This document shows positions 1 to 9,435 of a stretch of 64,000 nucleotides of DNA, one piece after another. Both the position numbers and the translations under genes were made by a program. This DNA comes from Sphingosinicella flava (lineage in GTDB: Bacteria; Pseudomonadota; Alphaproteobacteria; Sphingomonadales; Sphingomonadaceae): assembly GCF_016025255.1 (NCBI RefSeq), contig NZ_CP065592.1, forward strand, positions 1,593,122 to 1,657,121, given 5' to 3'. The first letter of the stretch is position 1, and every line of letters begins with the position of its first letter. The notes under the pieces were generated by a model that did no database searches, was not told the origin of the DNA, and saw nothing but the letters and a program-made list of their open reading frames with translations.

Positions 1-969
1 CTCACCGCGGACGATGCCGAAACGCTGTTCGCGGCGCTCGCGGGGGGCCGGCTTGACGAGGCCGACATCGAAACCCTGCTCGTGTCGCTGCGCCGCAAGG
101 GCGAGACGGCGGAGGAATTGATCGGCGCCGCCCGCGCGCTTCGCGATGCCGCCCTGCCGTTCGAGCGGCCCGATTACCTGTTCGCCGATACATGTGGCAC
201 GGGCGGGGACGGCACGGGCACGATCAACGTGTCGACGGCGGTCGCCTTCGTTGCCGCCAGCGCTGGGCTTCCCATCGTCAAGCATGGCAACCGCTCCGTC
301 ACGTCCCGCTGCGGATCGGCCGATGTGCTGGAACAGCTCGGCGTCCGCCTCGACCCCAGCCCCGCCGTTTCCCGCCGCGCGCTCGACGAAACCGGCATCT
401 GCTTCCTGCTGGCGCCGCTCTACCATCCCGGCCTCGCCCACGCCGCGCCGGTTCGCCGCCGGCTCAAATGCCGGACGATCATGAACGCGCTCGGCCCCTG
501 CCTCAATCCCGCCCGGCCGCCGGTCCAATTGCTCGGCGTGTCCGAACCCGGCCTGATGCAGCCGGTGGCGGCGACCCTCGCCGCGCTCGGCGTGCGGTCC
601 GCGCTCGTCGTCCACGGCGCGGGCATGGACGAAGTCGCGCTGCACCGGCCGTCCGACGCGATCCGGCTGACGGACGGCAAGACGGAATGCTTCACCATCG
701 ATCCGGCGGAACTCGGCCTGGAGCCAACGCCGCTTGCCGCCGTCGAGGGCGGAAGCCCGGAGGAGAATGCCGCCCGGCTGAAGGCCCTGCTGTCGGGCGG
801 CGGCGGCGAGGCCGAAAAAAGGATCGTCGCCCTCAATTGCGGCGCGTTGCTGGCGGCGGCGGGCGTCGCCTTCGACCTTCGTTCGGGCTATGCCCTGGCC
901 GCCGACGCCCTCGCCTCCGGCGCGCCCTACCAAACCCTGCTGGCCTTTGCGGAGGCGACGCATGCGTGA
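1..969 (+). CDS. trpD: Anthranilate phosphoribosyltransferase (5' end outside window)
   Basis: TrpD transfers phosphoribosyl from PRPP to anthranilate, the second step of tryptophan synthesis in the cytoplasm. The reading frame is open from base 1, and the first visible residues (LTADDAETLFAAL) match the N-terminal helices of the family, so only about 15-20 residues of a stand-alone enzyme would be missing. If it is a TrpGD fusion, more lies upstream; this cannot be decided here. Visible motifs are the glycine-rich PRPP loop GTGGDGTGTINVSTA, then KHGNRSVTSRCGSADVLE, and later the GMDEV segment. The stop overlaps the start of trpCF by 8 bases, which indicates translational coupling. Confidence 0.96.
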   Translation, partial: LTADDAETLFAALAGGRLDEADIETLLVSLRRKGETAEELIGAARALRDAALPFERPDYLFADTCGTGGDGTGTINVSTAVAFVAASAGLPIVKHGNRSVTSRCGSADVLEQLGVRLDPSPAVSRRALDETGICFLLAPLYHPGLAHAAPVRRRLKCRTIMNALGPCLNPARPPVQLLGVSEPGLMQPVAATLAALGVRSALVVHGAGMDEVALHRPSDAIRLTDGKTECFTIDPAELGLEPTPLAAVEGGSPEENAARLKALLSGGGGEAEKRIVALNCGALLAAAGVAFDLRSGYALAADALASGAPYQTLLAFAEATHA

Positions 970-2368
970 TCCCGGCGGGGTGCTCGGCAAGATCGTCGCG
1001 CGCAAGGCAATCGACGTGGCGGCGCGCCTCGGCGGGGCGGATATCGGGGCGCTGCGCGCCCGCGCGGTGCCGACAACCAAGAATCTGGGTGCGGCCCTGG
1101 CGCGGCCCGGCGCGCGTTTCATCATGGAGGTGAAGCGCCATTCCCCCTCGCGCGGCGTCCTGCGGCACGCGGTCGATCCCGCCGCGATGGCGCGCGCTTA
1201 TTCCGGTGCGGCGGATGCGATCAGCGTCCTCACCGACACGCCTTTTTTCGGCGGCTCGCTCGACGACTTGCGGGCGGTGCGCGCGGTCTTTTCCGGCCCG
1301 ATCCTCGCCAAGGATTTCGTGATCGACCCGCGCCAGGTGGTCGAGGCGCGGCTGAACGGCGCCGATGCCGTGCTCGCCATGCTGTCGGTGCTGGACGACG
1401 ATGAAGCCGCGGCCATCATGGCCGAAGCGGCGCGGCTGAACATGTCCGTTCTCGTCGAAACGCATGACGAGGCGGAAGTCGCGCGCGCGGTCGCGCTCGG
1501 CGCGAGGATCATCGGGATCAACAATCGCGATCTCACATCGATGACGACCGACCTTGCCGTCACCGAGCGGCTTGCCCCCCTCATTCCCGCCGACCGGCTG
1601 GTGGTGTCCGAATCCGGGATCGAAGACCGCGCGGACGCACTGCGGCTTGGCGGCCTGTGCGACGCCTTCCTGGTCGGATCGTCCCTCATGGCGGCGCCGA
1701 ACCCCGGCTTGGCGGCACGCGAACTGGCATTTGGGCGGGTCAAGATTTGCGGCCTCACCAACACCCGCGATGCCACCGCCGCGGCGATCGCGGGCGCGGC
1801 CTATGGCGGCATCATCCTCGCCACGGGAAGCCCGCGCGTGGTATCCCGCAACGTCGGCGAAAGGATCGCGCGGCGGGTGCGCGAAGGCGGCGCGGAGGCG
1901 GTCGCCGTCTTCCAGAACCACGATATCGGCTTCGTTTCCGAAACCGCGCACGCCATGCAGGCCGCCGCCGTGCAGCTTCATGGCGGCGAGGACGAGGCCT
2001 ATGTGCAGGCCTTGCGAAAGCGGCTGCCCGGCCATGTCGAATTGTGGGGCGCGGCGGGTGTCGCGGGAAGCCTTCCGAGGCCCCGGCCGGGTTTCGACCG
2101 CACGCTCTACGATACCCAGATCGGCGTCCGCACCGGCGGCACCGGCATGCCGTTCGATTGGCGGCACCTGGAGGGCCGCGACCTGGGGCGGGACGTGCTG
2201 GCCGGGGGTATCCGGCCCGCCAATGTCCGGCGGGCCGCGCGCTATGGCGCCTATGCGATCGATATCGGTTCCGGCGTCGAGGCGGCGCCGGGCCGCAAGG
2301 ATCCCGCGAAGCTCACCGCCTTGTTCGCTGCGCTGCGCATTCCGTCCCGAGGAGAAGACCAATGTTGA
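962..2368 (+). CDS. trpCF: Bifunctional indole-3-glycerol phosphate synthase / phosphoribosylanthranilate isomerase
   Basis: This 468-residue protein carries two consecutive TIM barrels and catalyses two successive steps: isomerisation of phosphoribosylanthranilate and ring closure to indole-3-glycerol phosphate. Residues about 1-255 are the synthase domain ([30 protein letters not shown]). Residues about 258-468 are the TrpF domain, with the catalytic Cys in [12 protein letters not shown] and the catalytic Asp in the LYDTQIG stretch. The ATG at 962 was chosen because the homologous start [10 protein letters not shown] follows directly; the 24 codons open upstream overlap trpD. The stop overlaps trpB by seven bases. 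A TrpC-TrpF fusion is typical of enteric gammaproteobacteria, while most alphaproteobacteria keep separate genes. Confidence 0.96.
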   Translation: MRDPGGVLGKIVARKAIDVAARLGGADIGALRARAVPTTKNLGAALARPGARFIMEVKRHSPSRGVLRHAVDPAAMARAYSGAADAISVLTDTPFFGGSLDDLRAVRAVFSGPILAKDFVIDPRQVVEARLNGADAVLAMLSVLDDDEAAAIMAEAARLNMSVLVETHDEAEVARAVALGARIIGINNRDLTSMTTDLAVTERLAPLIPADRLVVSESGIEDRADALRLGGLCDAFLVGSSLMAAPNPGLAARELAFGRVKICGLTNTRDATAAAIAGAAYGGIILATGSPRVVSRNVGERIARRVREGGAEAVAVFQNHDIGFVSETAHAMQAAAVQLHGGEDEAYVQALRKRLPGHVELWGAAGVAGSLPRPRPGFDRTLYDTQIGVRTGGTGMPFDWRHLEGRDLGRDVLAGGIRPANVRRAARYGAYAIDIGSGVEAAPGRKDPAKLTALFAALRIPSRGEDQC

Positions 2369-3534
2369 TGTCCGGCCGCTTCGGCGCGTTCGGTGGCATG
2401 TATGTGCCCGAAATCCTGATGCCCGCTCTGGAGGAGCTCGAAGCCGCCTTCCTCGCGGCGCGGGAGGATGCCGGCTTCCAGGCCGAATTGTCGCGACTGC
2501 TCTGCACCTATGCCGGGCGGCCGACGCCGCTCACCCTGTGCCGCAATTTGGGCGGAGAGGGAACGCGCATCTACCTGAAGCGCGAAGACCTGCTCCACGG
2601 CGGCGCGCACAAGACCAATCAGGTGCTGGCGCAAGGGCTGCTCGCCAAGCGGATGGGCAAAAGCCGCATCATCGCGGAAACCGGCGCCGGACAGCACGGC
2701 GTGGCGACGGCGCTGGCGGGCGCGCTGTTCGGCCTGGAAACCCGAATCTACATGGGCGCGCACGATGTCGAACGGCAGAAACTGAACGTCTTCCGCATGC
2801 GATTGATGGGCGCGGAAGTCGTGCCGGTCACCGCGGGCGGGCAAACCTTGAAGGATGCGGTGAACGAGGCGCTGCGCGACTGGACGGCGAGTTTCGGCGA
2901 CACCCACTATCTGCTCGGAACCGTCGCGGGCCCGCACCCCTTCCCCTTCATGGTTCGCGAATTTCAGAGGATCATCGGGGCGGAAGCGCGGGCGCAGATC
3001 CTGAAGGAGGAAGGGCGCCTTCCCGACGCGGTGATCGCCAGCGTCGGGGGCGGATCCAACGCGATCGGCATTTTCACCGATTTCGTCGACGATCCCGGTG
3101 TGCGCCTGATCGGCGTCGAGGCGGCGGGCAAGGGCCTCCACGGCGGGGAGCATGGCGCCACCCTGCAGCGCGGGCGCGTCGGCGTCCTCCACGGGGCGGA
3201 AACCTATGTCCTGCAGGACGAGGACGGGCAGATATCGGACAGCTGGTCGGTGTCGGCGGGCCTAGATTATCCCGCCGTCGGCCCGGAGCACGCCCATCTC
3301 AAGGCCAGCGGCAGGGCCGATTATGTCGGCGCGACCGATACCGAGGCCCTCGACGCCTTCTCCCTTCTCGCGCGGCGCGAAGGCATCATCTGCGCCTTCG
3401 AATCCGCCCATGCTTTGGCGCATGCCCTGAAGATGGCGGAGGAGAAGAGCGGTCAGATCCTGGTCGTCAATCTTTCGGGGCGCGGCGACAAGGACATGGA
3501 ACAGGCGCAACGCCTTTTGGAGCTGCCGCAATGA
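2362..3534 (+). CDS. trpB: Tryptophan synthase beta subunit
   Basis: TrpB is the PLP-dependent subunit that condenses indole with serine inside the alpha2-beta2 complex. The 390-residue length is normal (E. coli 397). The PLP-lysine motif is [15 protein letters not shown], as in the E. coli protein, rather than the HTGAHKINN form usual elsewhere. The phosphate-binding loop GGGSNAIG and the C-terminal NLSGRGDKD are intact. A strong ribosome-binding site (GGAGAAG) lies within the end of trpCF, just before the ATG at 2362; a second in-frame ATG is at 2368. The gene ends in an ATGA overlap with trpA, so the two subunits are translationally coupled. Confidence 0.97.
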   Translation: MLMSGRFGAFGGMYVPEILMPALEELEAAFLAAREDAGFQAELSRLLCTYAGRPTPLTLCRNLGGEGTRIYLKREDLLHGGAHKTNQVLAQGLLAKRMGKSRIIAETGAGQHGVATALAGALFGLETRIYMGAHDVERQKLNVFRMRLMGAEVVPVTAGGQTLKDAVNEALRDWTASFGDTHYLLGTVAGPHPFPFMVREFQRIIGAEARAQILKEEGRLPDAVIASVGGGSNAIGIFTDFVDDPGVRLIGVEAAGKGLHGGEHGATLQRGRVGVLHGAETYVLQDEDGQISDSWSVSAGLDYPAVGPEHAHLKASGRADYVGATDTEALDAFSLLARREGIICAFESAHALAHALKMAEEKSGQILVVNLSGRGDKDMEQAQRLLELPQ

Positions 3535-4319
3535 GCCGTTACGCCACGATGTTCGCCCGCGCGGCAGCCGAAGAGCGCTGCGCCTTCGGCGCCTTCGTCA
3601 TGCTCGGCGATCCCGATCTCGACGCGAGCGCCGCGATCCTCGACGCGCTCGCCCGATCCGGCGCCGACATGTTGGAGGTCGGCATTCCCTTTTCCGATCC
3701 GGTGGCCGACGGGCCCGTCATCCAGGCGGCGGCGGACCGCGCGCTGCGGCGCGGCGTCCGGCCCGGCGACTGCCTCGACCTGCTGAAGGGGTTCAGGGCC
3801 CGCCACCCCGACGTGCCGGTCGGCATCCTGACTTACGCCAACATCCTGTTCGCCCGGGGCAAGGAGGACTTCTATCGCCGCGCCGCCAAAGCGGGGGTCG
3901 ACAGCGTTCTCGTCGCCGACATTCCCGCGGCGGAAGCCGAGCCCTTCTCGGACGCCGCGCGGGCGGAGGGCATCGCGCCCATCCTGATCGCCGCGCCGAA
4001 CACGCCGGACGGGACGCTGGAAAAGATCGCGCGGCTCAGCGACGGCTATACCTATTGCGTCGCGCGGTCGGGCGTGACCGGAGCGGGGCAGTCGATCGCA
4101 CTCAACCACCGCGCCCTCTTCGATCGCCTGGAGGCGCTGGGCGCGCCGCCGCCGGTGCTCGGCTTCGGCCTGTCGCGGCCCGATCATGTCACGGCCGCGC
4201 GGTCGGAAGGCGCGGCGGGGGTGATATGCGGTTCGGCGCTCATCGCCCGTATCGCTGAATCGCCGGACGATCCCGGCGCCGCCGCCGCCGCATTCGCGCG
4301 GACCATGACGGCGCGCTAG
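3531..4319 (+). CDS. trpA: Tryptophan synthase alpha subunit
   Basis: TrpA cleaves indole-3-glycerol phosphate to glyceraldehyde-3-phosphate and indole, which is channelled to TrpB. The protein is 262 residues (E. coli 268) and is a complete TIM barrel. The catalytic Glu and Asp are both visible in the [15 protein letters not shown] segment (residues about 45-60), and the phosphate-binding region SRPDHV...GSAL is near the C-terminus. The opening [20 protein letters not shown] and the phrase TYANILF resemble enteric TrpA. The start overlaps the trpB stop (ATGA). It is the last gene of the operon; about 110 bases without an obvious hairpin follow. Confidence 0.97.
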   Translation: MSRYATMFARAAAEERCAFGAFVMLGDPDLDASAAILDALARSGADMLEVGIPFSDPVADGPVIQAAADRALRRGVRPGDCLDLLKGFRARHPDVPVGILTYANILFARGKEDFYRRAAKAGVDSVLVADIPAAEAEPFSDAARAEGIAPILIAAPNTPDGTLEKIARLSDGYTYCVARSGVTGAGQSIALNHRALFDRLEALGAPPPVLGFGLSRPDHVTAARSEGAAGVICGSALIARIAESPDDPGAAAAAFARTMTAR

Positions 4320-4429
4320 ATTCTTCGGCTATTGTCGCAGCCTTGCCGCATGCGTCATGGAAAACCCGGCGCAGCCAGGCGTTGTCCAAATGTGATAGCT
4401 TTTGACGCGCCCGCGAAAGGAACCGGACG

Positions 4430-4891
4430 ATGAGTGTCGCATTTCGCCGCGAAAGCGATGAGGAGCATAAGGAACCGCGGTTCGAAATCCCGATTCCGGT
4501 GGGGCCCAATCTCGTCACCCCGAACGGCCTGGCGCAGATCGAAACGCGCGTGGCCGAGCTCGAGGCCAGGATCGCCAGCGATCAGGATGCGGCGGGGCTG
4601 GAGGAGACGAAGCGCGACCTGCGTTATTGGCGGACCCGCCTCGCCACCGCGCAAGTCGCGCCGCCGCCGCCCGAGGGCGAAGTCGGCTTCGGTTCGCGGG
4701 TCCGCCTTCGTCACGATGGCGCGGTGCGCGACATCGCGATCGTGGGGGACGACGAGGCCGATCCGTCGGCGGGCCTCATCTCCTTTTCCGCCCCGCTCGC
4801 CCGCGCGGTGATGGGCGCGTTCGCCGGGGAATATGTCGACTTTGCCGGCAAGGCCGAGGCGATCGAGATCGTGGAGATTGGCGCGATCTGA
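4430..4891 (+). CDS. GreA/GreB-family transcription elongation factor-like protein
   Basis: This 153-residue protein has the two-part layout of Gre factors. An N-terminal helical hairpin (residues about 30-75, rich in Glu, Arg and Ala heptads) is followed by a C-terminal FKBP-like domain starting near GEVGFGSRVRLRHDG. Gre proteins enter the secondary channel of RNA polymerase and stimulate transcript cleavage in backtracked complexes. The tip of the hairpin here reads ASDQDAAG, so acidic tip residues exist, but cleavage activity cannot be assured; it may be a non-cleaving Gre paralogue. AAAGGAACC lies just upstream of the ATG. The gene ends three bases from the convergent ABC-F gene. Confidence 0.82.
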   Translation: MSVAFRRESDEEHKEPRFEIPIPVGPNLVTPNGLAQIETRVAELEARIASDQDAAGLEETKRDLRYWRTRLATAQVAPPPPEGEVGFGSRVRLRHDGAVRDIAIVGDDEADPSAGLISFSAPLARAVMGAFAGEYVDFAGKAEAIEIVEIGAI

Positions 4892-4894
4892 GCT

Positions 4895-6763
4895 TCAGGC
4901 CGCCAGTCCCTCCAGCGCTTCGCTCGCCTCCAGCCATTGCGCCTCGGCGGCTTCCAGCTGCCGCTCCACCTCCGCGCGCTTCTTCATCAATTCGGTCATC
5001 GTGAGCTTGGCGAGAGCGGCGTCAGCGCCGTCCGGATCGAACATCGCGCGGTCGATGGCGCTGCGCAGTTCGCCGAGCTTCGCCATTTCGGCCTCGGCCG
5101 CCTTCGTCTTCGACCGCAGCGCCTGGCCCTGCTCGCGCGCGGCGGCGGCCAGGCGCCGCTCGTCCTTGCGATTCCCCTTCGCCGGGCCCTTCGGCGCGCC
5201 CGTATCCCGGGCCAGCACCAGGGCGGTATAATCGTCCAGGCTGCCGTCGAACTCGCGCGCGGTGCCGCCGTCCACCAGCACCAGCCGATCCGCGATCAGC
5301 TCCAGCATATGCCGGTCGTGCGAGACCACCACCACGGCGCCGGAATAATCGTTCAGCGCTTGCACGAGCGCCTCGCGCGCATCGACGTCCAGATGGTTGG
5401 TCGGCTCGTCGAGGATCAGCAGGTGCGGCGCATCCCGGGTGATGAGCGCCAAAGCGAGCCGCGCGCGTTCGCCGCCGGACAATTTGCGCACCTCCGTCAT
5501 CGCCTTGTCGCCGGAAAAGCCGAACCGGCCGAGTTGCGCGCGGACGGCGGCGGGCGTCGCCCCGGTCATCAGCCGCGCCATATGCTGGAACGGCGTGTCC
5601 GCCCCGTCCAGTTCCTCCACCTGATATTGGGTGAAATAACCGACCTTGAGCTTGCCGCTGCGGCTGACGTCGCCCTCCATCGGCGGAAGCTGCGCGGCGA
5701 GCAGCCGCGCGAGCGTCGTCTTGCCGTTGCCGTTGCGGCCGAGCAAGGCCACGCGGTCGTCGGGGTCGAGACGGAAGTTGAGGCGCGTCAGGATCGGCGT
5801 CTCGCCATAACCCGCCGCCGCCATGTCGAGCGTGACCAAGGGCGGTTTCAAGTCGTCGGGATTGGGAAAACCGAAGGACAGGCTGGGATCGTCCACCAGC
5901 TCGGCGATCGGAGTCATCCTGGCGAGCGCCTTGAGGCGGCTCTGCGCCTGCTTTGCCTTGCTCGCCTTCGCCCGCCAGCGATCGACGAAAGCCTGCAATT
6001 TCTCGCGCTGGGCGCTCTGCTTTTCGCGCGCCGCCGCCTGCTGCGCCTGGCGCTCGGCGCGCTGACACTCGAACGCGTCATAGCCGCCCGGATAGAGCGT
6101 CAGCGTGCCGCGATCGAGGTGGAGGATGTGATCGACGACATTGTTGAGGAAATCGCGCTCGTGGCTCACGACCAGGATGGTCGCGCGATAGCTTTTGAGG
6201 AAATCCTCCAACCACAGCACCGCTTCCAGGTCGAGGTGGTTGGACGGCTCGTCGAGGAGCAAAAGATCGGGGGCGGAGAAGAGGAGGGCGGCGAGCGCGA
6301 CCCGCATTCGCCAGCCGCCGGAAAAGCTGTCGAGCGGCCGGTGCTGCATGTCCTCGTCGAAACCGAGGCCGACGAGGATGCGGGCGGCGCGGGAGGGCGC
6401 GGCATAAGCGTCGATCGCGTTCAGCCGCTCGTGAATTTCGCCCAGACGGTCCGGGTCGTCGCAGCCCGCCGATTCCGCGAGCAGCGCCGCGCGCTCGGTA
6501 TCGGCGGCCAGTACCGTTTCGAACGGCGTGGCGGTTCCGCCCGGCGCGTCCTGCGCGATATAGCCGAGCCGCGCGCCCTTCGGCATGTCGGCAGAGCCTT
6601 CGTCGGGATCGAGCATGCCGGCGACGACGCGCATGAGGGTGGACTTGCCCGCGCCGTTCCGGCCGACGAGGCCGACCCGGCTGCGGGGCGGCAGCGCCGC
6701 CGTCGCCCCGTCGAGGATGGCGCGCCCGCCAAGGCGCACCGTGATTCCATTCAGGCTAAGCAT
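4895..6763 (-). CDS. ABC-F family ATPase, YheS-like
   Basis: This 622-residue soluble tandem ATPase belongs to the ABC-F family, whose members act on ribosomes rather than in transport. The first nucleotide-binding domain has Walker A GRNGAGKST (residue about 36), signature FSGGWRMR and Walker B LLLLDEPSNHLDL. An acidic/basic linker rich in Gln and Ala follows. The second domain has GRNGNGKTT, signature LSGGERAR and LLILDEPTNHLDV. A charged coiled-coil tail ends the protein. The linker phrase KATKAKQAQSR-like (here KASKAKQAQSRLKAL) and overall order match E. coli YheS better than EttA or Uup. The ATG at 6763 gives the family start MLSLNGITVRLGG; 63 upstream codons in frame are not family-like. 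Confidence 0.93.
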   Translation of the reverse strand: MLSLNGITVRLGGRAILDGATAALPPRSRVGLVGRNGAGKSTLMRVVAGMLDPDEGSADMPKGARLGYIAQDAPGGTATPFETVLAADTERAALLAESAGCDDPDRLGEIHERLNAIDAYAAPSRAARILVGLGFDEDMQHRPLDSFSGGWRMRVALAALLFSAPDLLLLDEPSNHLDLEAVLWLEDFLKSYRATILVVSHERDFLNNVVDHILHLDRGTLTLYPGGYDAFECQRAERQAQQAAAREKQSAQREKLQAFVDRWRAKASKAKQAQSRLKALARMTPIAELVDDPSLSFGFPNPDDLKPPLVTLDMAAAGYGETPILTRLNFRLDPDDRVALLGRNGNGKTTLARLLAAQLPPMEGDVSRSGKLKVGYFTQYQVEELDGADTPFQHMARLMTGATPAAVRAQLGRFGFSGDKAMTEVRKLSGGERARLALALITRDAPHLLILDEPTNHLDVDAREALVQALNDYSGAVVVVSHDRHMLELIADRLVLVDGGTAREFDGSLDDYTALVLARDTGAPKGPAKGNRKDERRLAAAAREQGQALRSKTKAAEAEMAKLGELRSAIDRAMFDPDGADAALAKLTMTELMKKRAEVERQLEAAEAQWLEASEALEGLAA

Positions 6764-6893
6764 GCGCGTGCGCCTACCATGAGAAGGGTTGCCCCAAAAG
6801 CAGTGTTGCACCCGGCCGGCACGAAACCTTTGGAAAGGGGCCCAACCGCGTTTCGCGCGGCAGCCCAGGGAACAAAAAGTTTCGATGGCCGAT

Positions 6894-6907
6894 GTCCATC
6901 GATGGAC
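6894..6907. promoter_or_regulatory. Perfect 14-bp palindrome upstream of dgoK (candidate operator)
   Basis: GTCCATCGATGGAC reads identically on both strands and sits about 90 bases upstream of the dgoK ATG, in the divergent region between the ABC-F gene and the galactose operon. Its position and symmetry suit a dimeric sugar-responsive regulator, but no regulator gene is adjacent, so the cognate protein is unknown. Confidence 0.45.
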
Positions 6908-6998
6908 GTCGCCACGCCGATCCGGAAACCCGCTGGCCCTGAATTTCGCCACGGGAATCGGCCTAAACAGGATCGAAGGAAGAGAGGTAGAGAACTAT

Positions 6999-7880
6999 AT
7001 GGGGTGGCGAGGAAACTGCATCGCGGTGGATTGGGGAACGACCAACCGCCGCGCCTATCTTCTCGACGGCGCCGGCCAGTTGATCGGGAAAATGGAAGAC
7101 GATCTGGGCGTCCTGAGCGTTCCATGCGGCGGTTTTCCAGCGGCGGTGGCCGACATACAAAGCCGCTTCGGCCCCCATCCGGTGCTGCTCGCGGGAATGA
7201 TCGGCTCCAATCGCGGCTGGATCGAAACGGCCTATGTCGCCTGCCCGGCCGGAATCGCCGATCTGGCGCCCGCGATCCGCTGGGTCGTCCCCGGCGAGAT
7301 CGGCATCGTGCCCGGCCTGTCCTCCGGCGAGGGCGCCCCGGCGGATGTCATGCGGGGCGAGGAAGTCCAGGCGCTGGGCGCGGTCGCGGCGGGCCTGGTG
7401 CCGCGCGACGCCCTGCTCTGCCACCCCGGCACCCATTGCAAATGGATGGTTCTGGAAGACGGGCGGATCGCGCGCTTCCGCACGATGATGACCGGAGAGA
7501 TGTTCAGCCTCCTCAAAAACGGCAGCATTCTGTCGCCGCAGCTGGGCGGCACGATCGCGGCGAACCCGTCTTTTATCGCGGGCGCGACGGAGGGACTCCA
7601 AGGCGGCGACCTTCTCTCCGGCCTCTTTTCCATCCGCGCGCGCTATGTTCTTGGCCGGCCGGATGAGGGGGCCGCATCCTTTGCGAGCGGCCTGCTGATC
7701 GGAAGCGACGTGCGGGGCGGGCTCGCGTTCGACGGGCCGGGGCCGGTCGCCCTGGTCGGCCGGCCGGACCTGTGCGCGCTTTACGCCCGGGTGCTGGAAC
7801 GGGCCGGACGCGAAGCCATTGAAGTGGATGGCGCGGCCGCGTTCCGCGCCGGTATTCATGCCTTGAGGGAGATGTTGTGA
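6999..7880 (+). CDS. dgoK: 2-dehydro-3-deoxygalactonokinase
   Basis: DgoK phosphorylates 2-keto-3-deoxygalactonate to its 6-phosphate in the De Ley-Doudoroff route for galactose. The 293-residue length matches E. coli DgoK (292). The ASKHA-type phosphate loop AVDWGTTNRRAYLL is at the N-terminus, and GMIGSNRGW, CHPGTHCKWM and RTMMTGEMFSLL are recognisable family segments. The ATG at 6999 is preceded by GGAAGAGAGG at good spacing; 70 open codons upstream lack family similarity. The stop overlaps the ATG of dgoA (TGATG), so dgoK, dgoA and the dehydrogenase gene form one coupled operon. Confidence 0.94.
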   Translation: MGWRGNCIAVDWGTTNRRAYLLDGAGQLIGKMEDDLGVLSVPCGGFPAAVADIQSRFGPHPVLLAGMIGSNRGWIETAYVACPAGIADLAPAIRWVVPGEIGIVPGLSSGEGAPADVMRGEEVQALGAVAAGLVPRDALLCHPGTHCKWMVLEDGRIARFRTMMTGEMFSLLKNGSILSPQLGGTIAANPSFIAGATEGLQGGDLLSGLFSIRARYVLGRPDEGAASFASGLLIGSDVRGGLAFDGPGPVALVGRPDLCALYARVLERAGREAIEVDGAAAFRAGIHALREML

Positions 7881-8506
7881 TGGACGCCCTGGACCAATTC
7901 CGCGCCCTTTTTTCGGCCTGCCCCTTGATCGCGATCATTCGCGGCGTCCGGCCAGACGAGGCAGAAGCGATCGGCGGCGCGCTCATCGACGCGGGGATCC
8001 GCATCATCGAAGTGCCGCTCAATTCGCCCGATCCCCTGGAGAGCATCAGGCGCCTGTCCGCCGCGTTCGGCGAGACCGCCTTGATCGGCGCCGGAACGGT
8101 GCTGCGGCCGGGGCAGGTCGCCGAGGTGGCGGCGGCGGGCGGGCGGATCATCGTGTCGCCGTCCACCGACCCGTCCGTCATCCGGGCCAGCGTCGAAGCG
8201 GGGCTGGTCTCGGCCCCGGGCTATTTCACGCCGAGCGAGGCCTTCGCCGCGCTCGGCGCGGGCGCGCATGTGCTGAAGCTGTTCCCGGCCGAGGCCGCCT
8301 CTCCCGCGATGGTCAAGGCGCAGCGCGCCGTGCTGCCGAAGGACGTGCCGCTGGTTGTCGTCGGCGGCGTGAAGCCGGATAATATGGCCCCCTATCGCAA
8401 TGCGGGCGCCGACGGCTTCGGCCTGGGTTCGGCCCTGTACAGCCCCGGCCAGACCGCCGGCGATGCCGGGCGGCAGGCGGCGGCCTTCGTCGCGGCCCTA
8501 AGCTGA
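7880..8506 (+). CDS. dgoA: 2-dehydro-3-deoxy-6-phosphogalactonate aldolase
   Basis: DgoA splits 2-keto-3-deoxy-6-phosphogalactonate into pyruvate and glyceraldehyde-3-phosphate. The 208-residue class I aldolase barrel carries IAIIRGV near the start, the acid/base Glu in IIEVPLNSP, the GAGTVL segment, and the Schiff-base Lys in HVLKLFPAEA (residue about 132). The neighbouring kinase makes the galacto- rather than gluco-epimer activity (KDPGal, not KDPG) the better call. ATG 7880 overlaps the dgoK stop; a GTG at 7877 is an alternative. Its own stop overlaps the next start (TGATG). Confidence 0.93.
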   Translation: MDALDQFRALFSACPLIAIIRGVRPDEAEAIGGALIDAGIRIIEVPLNSPDPLESIRRLSAAFGETALIGAGTVLRPGQVAEVAAAGGRIIVSPSTDPSVIRASVEAGLVSAPGYFTPSEAFAALGAGAHVLKLFPAEAASPAMVKAQRAVLPKDVPLVVVGGVKPDNMAPYRNAGADGFGLGSALYSPGQTAGDAGRQAAAFVAALS

Positions 8507-9432
8507 TGTCCATCCGCATCGCCATCATCGGTTACGGCAAGATCGCGCAGGATCAGCACATGCCCGCGATCCTTGCCAACCCGGATTTCGAAATCGTCGC
8601 GACAGCCAGTCCTCATCCCCACCCGGAAGCGCCGGGGCAGGCGTTCGGCACGCACGGGGCGTTGATCGCGGGGATGGCCGGGCGGCTCGATGCGGTCGCG
8701 ATCTGCACGCCCCCTGCGGCCCGCTACGCGATCGCGCGCGATGCCCTTGATGCGGGGCTCCACGTCCTTCTCGAAAAGCCGCCAGCCGCGACGCTTGGCG
8801 AAATCCAGCACCTCGAGGCGCTGGCCGGGCAGAGCCGCCGCACCCTGTTCACCGCCTGGCACGCGCAGCACAATCCCGCGGTGGACGCGGCCCGCGCGCT
8901 GCTGGCGGGCAAGGTCGTGACCGCCTTTCACATCCACTGGTTCGAGGATGTGCGCAAATGGCATCCCGGCCAGGAGTGGATCTGGGAGCCGGGCGGGTTC
9001 GGCGTCTTCGATCCGGGCATCAACGCCCTTTCGATCGCGACGCGCATCCTGCCCGTTCCGCTGTTCGTGCGGGCGGCGACGTTGCGCTTTCCGTCCAACC
9101 GCCAGACGCCGATCGCCGCCAGCCTGACCTTCGCGAGCGAGAGGGGCGCGTTCGGGGCGGAACTCGACTGGCGCTACACGGAGGGCGAGAGATGGACGAT
9201 CCGCGCCGAAACGGCGGACGGCGGCGTGATCGAGCTGCATGACGGCGGCGCGACCCTGCTGGTGAATGGGGAGCGGCGGGCGTTCGGCGGAGCGGGCGAA
9301 TACCGGTCCATCTATGAACGGTTCGCGGCGCTCATTCGAACGGGCCAAAGCGATGTCGACAGCGATCCCTTGCGGATCGTCGCCGACGCCTATCTGGCGG
9401 GCCGGCGGGAGCTCGTCGAGCCTTTCGCCTGA
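8506..9432 (+). CDS. Gfo/Idh/MocA-family oxidoreductase, probable D-galactose 1-dehydrogenase
   Basis: This is a 308-residue NAD(P)-dependent oxidoreductase. The N-terminal Rossmann fold has IAIIGYGKIAQDQH, followed by AICTPP and the catalytic-region EKPPA of the family. The C-terminal domain contains WEPGGFGVFDPGINAL. In Pseudomonas fluorescens a protein of this family and size is galactose 1-dehydrogenase, the first step of the De Ley-Doudoroff pathway. The coupled dgoKA genes and the nearby lactonase and mutarotase support that role, but specificity cannot be read from the sequence; arabinose or fucose are alternatives. It ends three bases before the convergent epimerase gene. Confidence 0.85.
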   Translation: MSIRIAIIGYGKIAQDQHMPAILANPDFEIVATASPHPHPEAPGQAFGTHGALIAGMAGRLDAVAICTPPAARYAIARDALDAGLHVLLEKPPAATLGEIQHLEALAGQSRRTLFTAWHAQHNPAVDAARALLAGKVVTAFHIHWFEDVRKWHPGQEWIWEPGGFGVFDPGINALSIATRILPVPLFVRAATLRFPSNRQTPIAASLTFASERGAFGAELDWRYTEGERWTIRAETADGGVIELHDGGATLLVNGERRAFGGAGEYRSIYERFAALIRTGQSDVDSDPLRIVADAYLAGRRELVEPFA

Positions 9433-9435
9433 ACC

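Noticed and set aside
4937-7666. A 909-codon open frame on the plus strand
   Set aside because: It lies antisense to the ABC-F gene and runs into dgoK out of frame. The translation is rich in Arg, Gly and Ala, typical of a GC-rich shadow.
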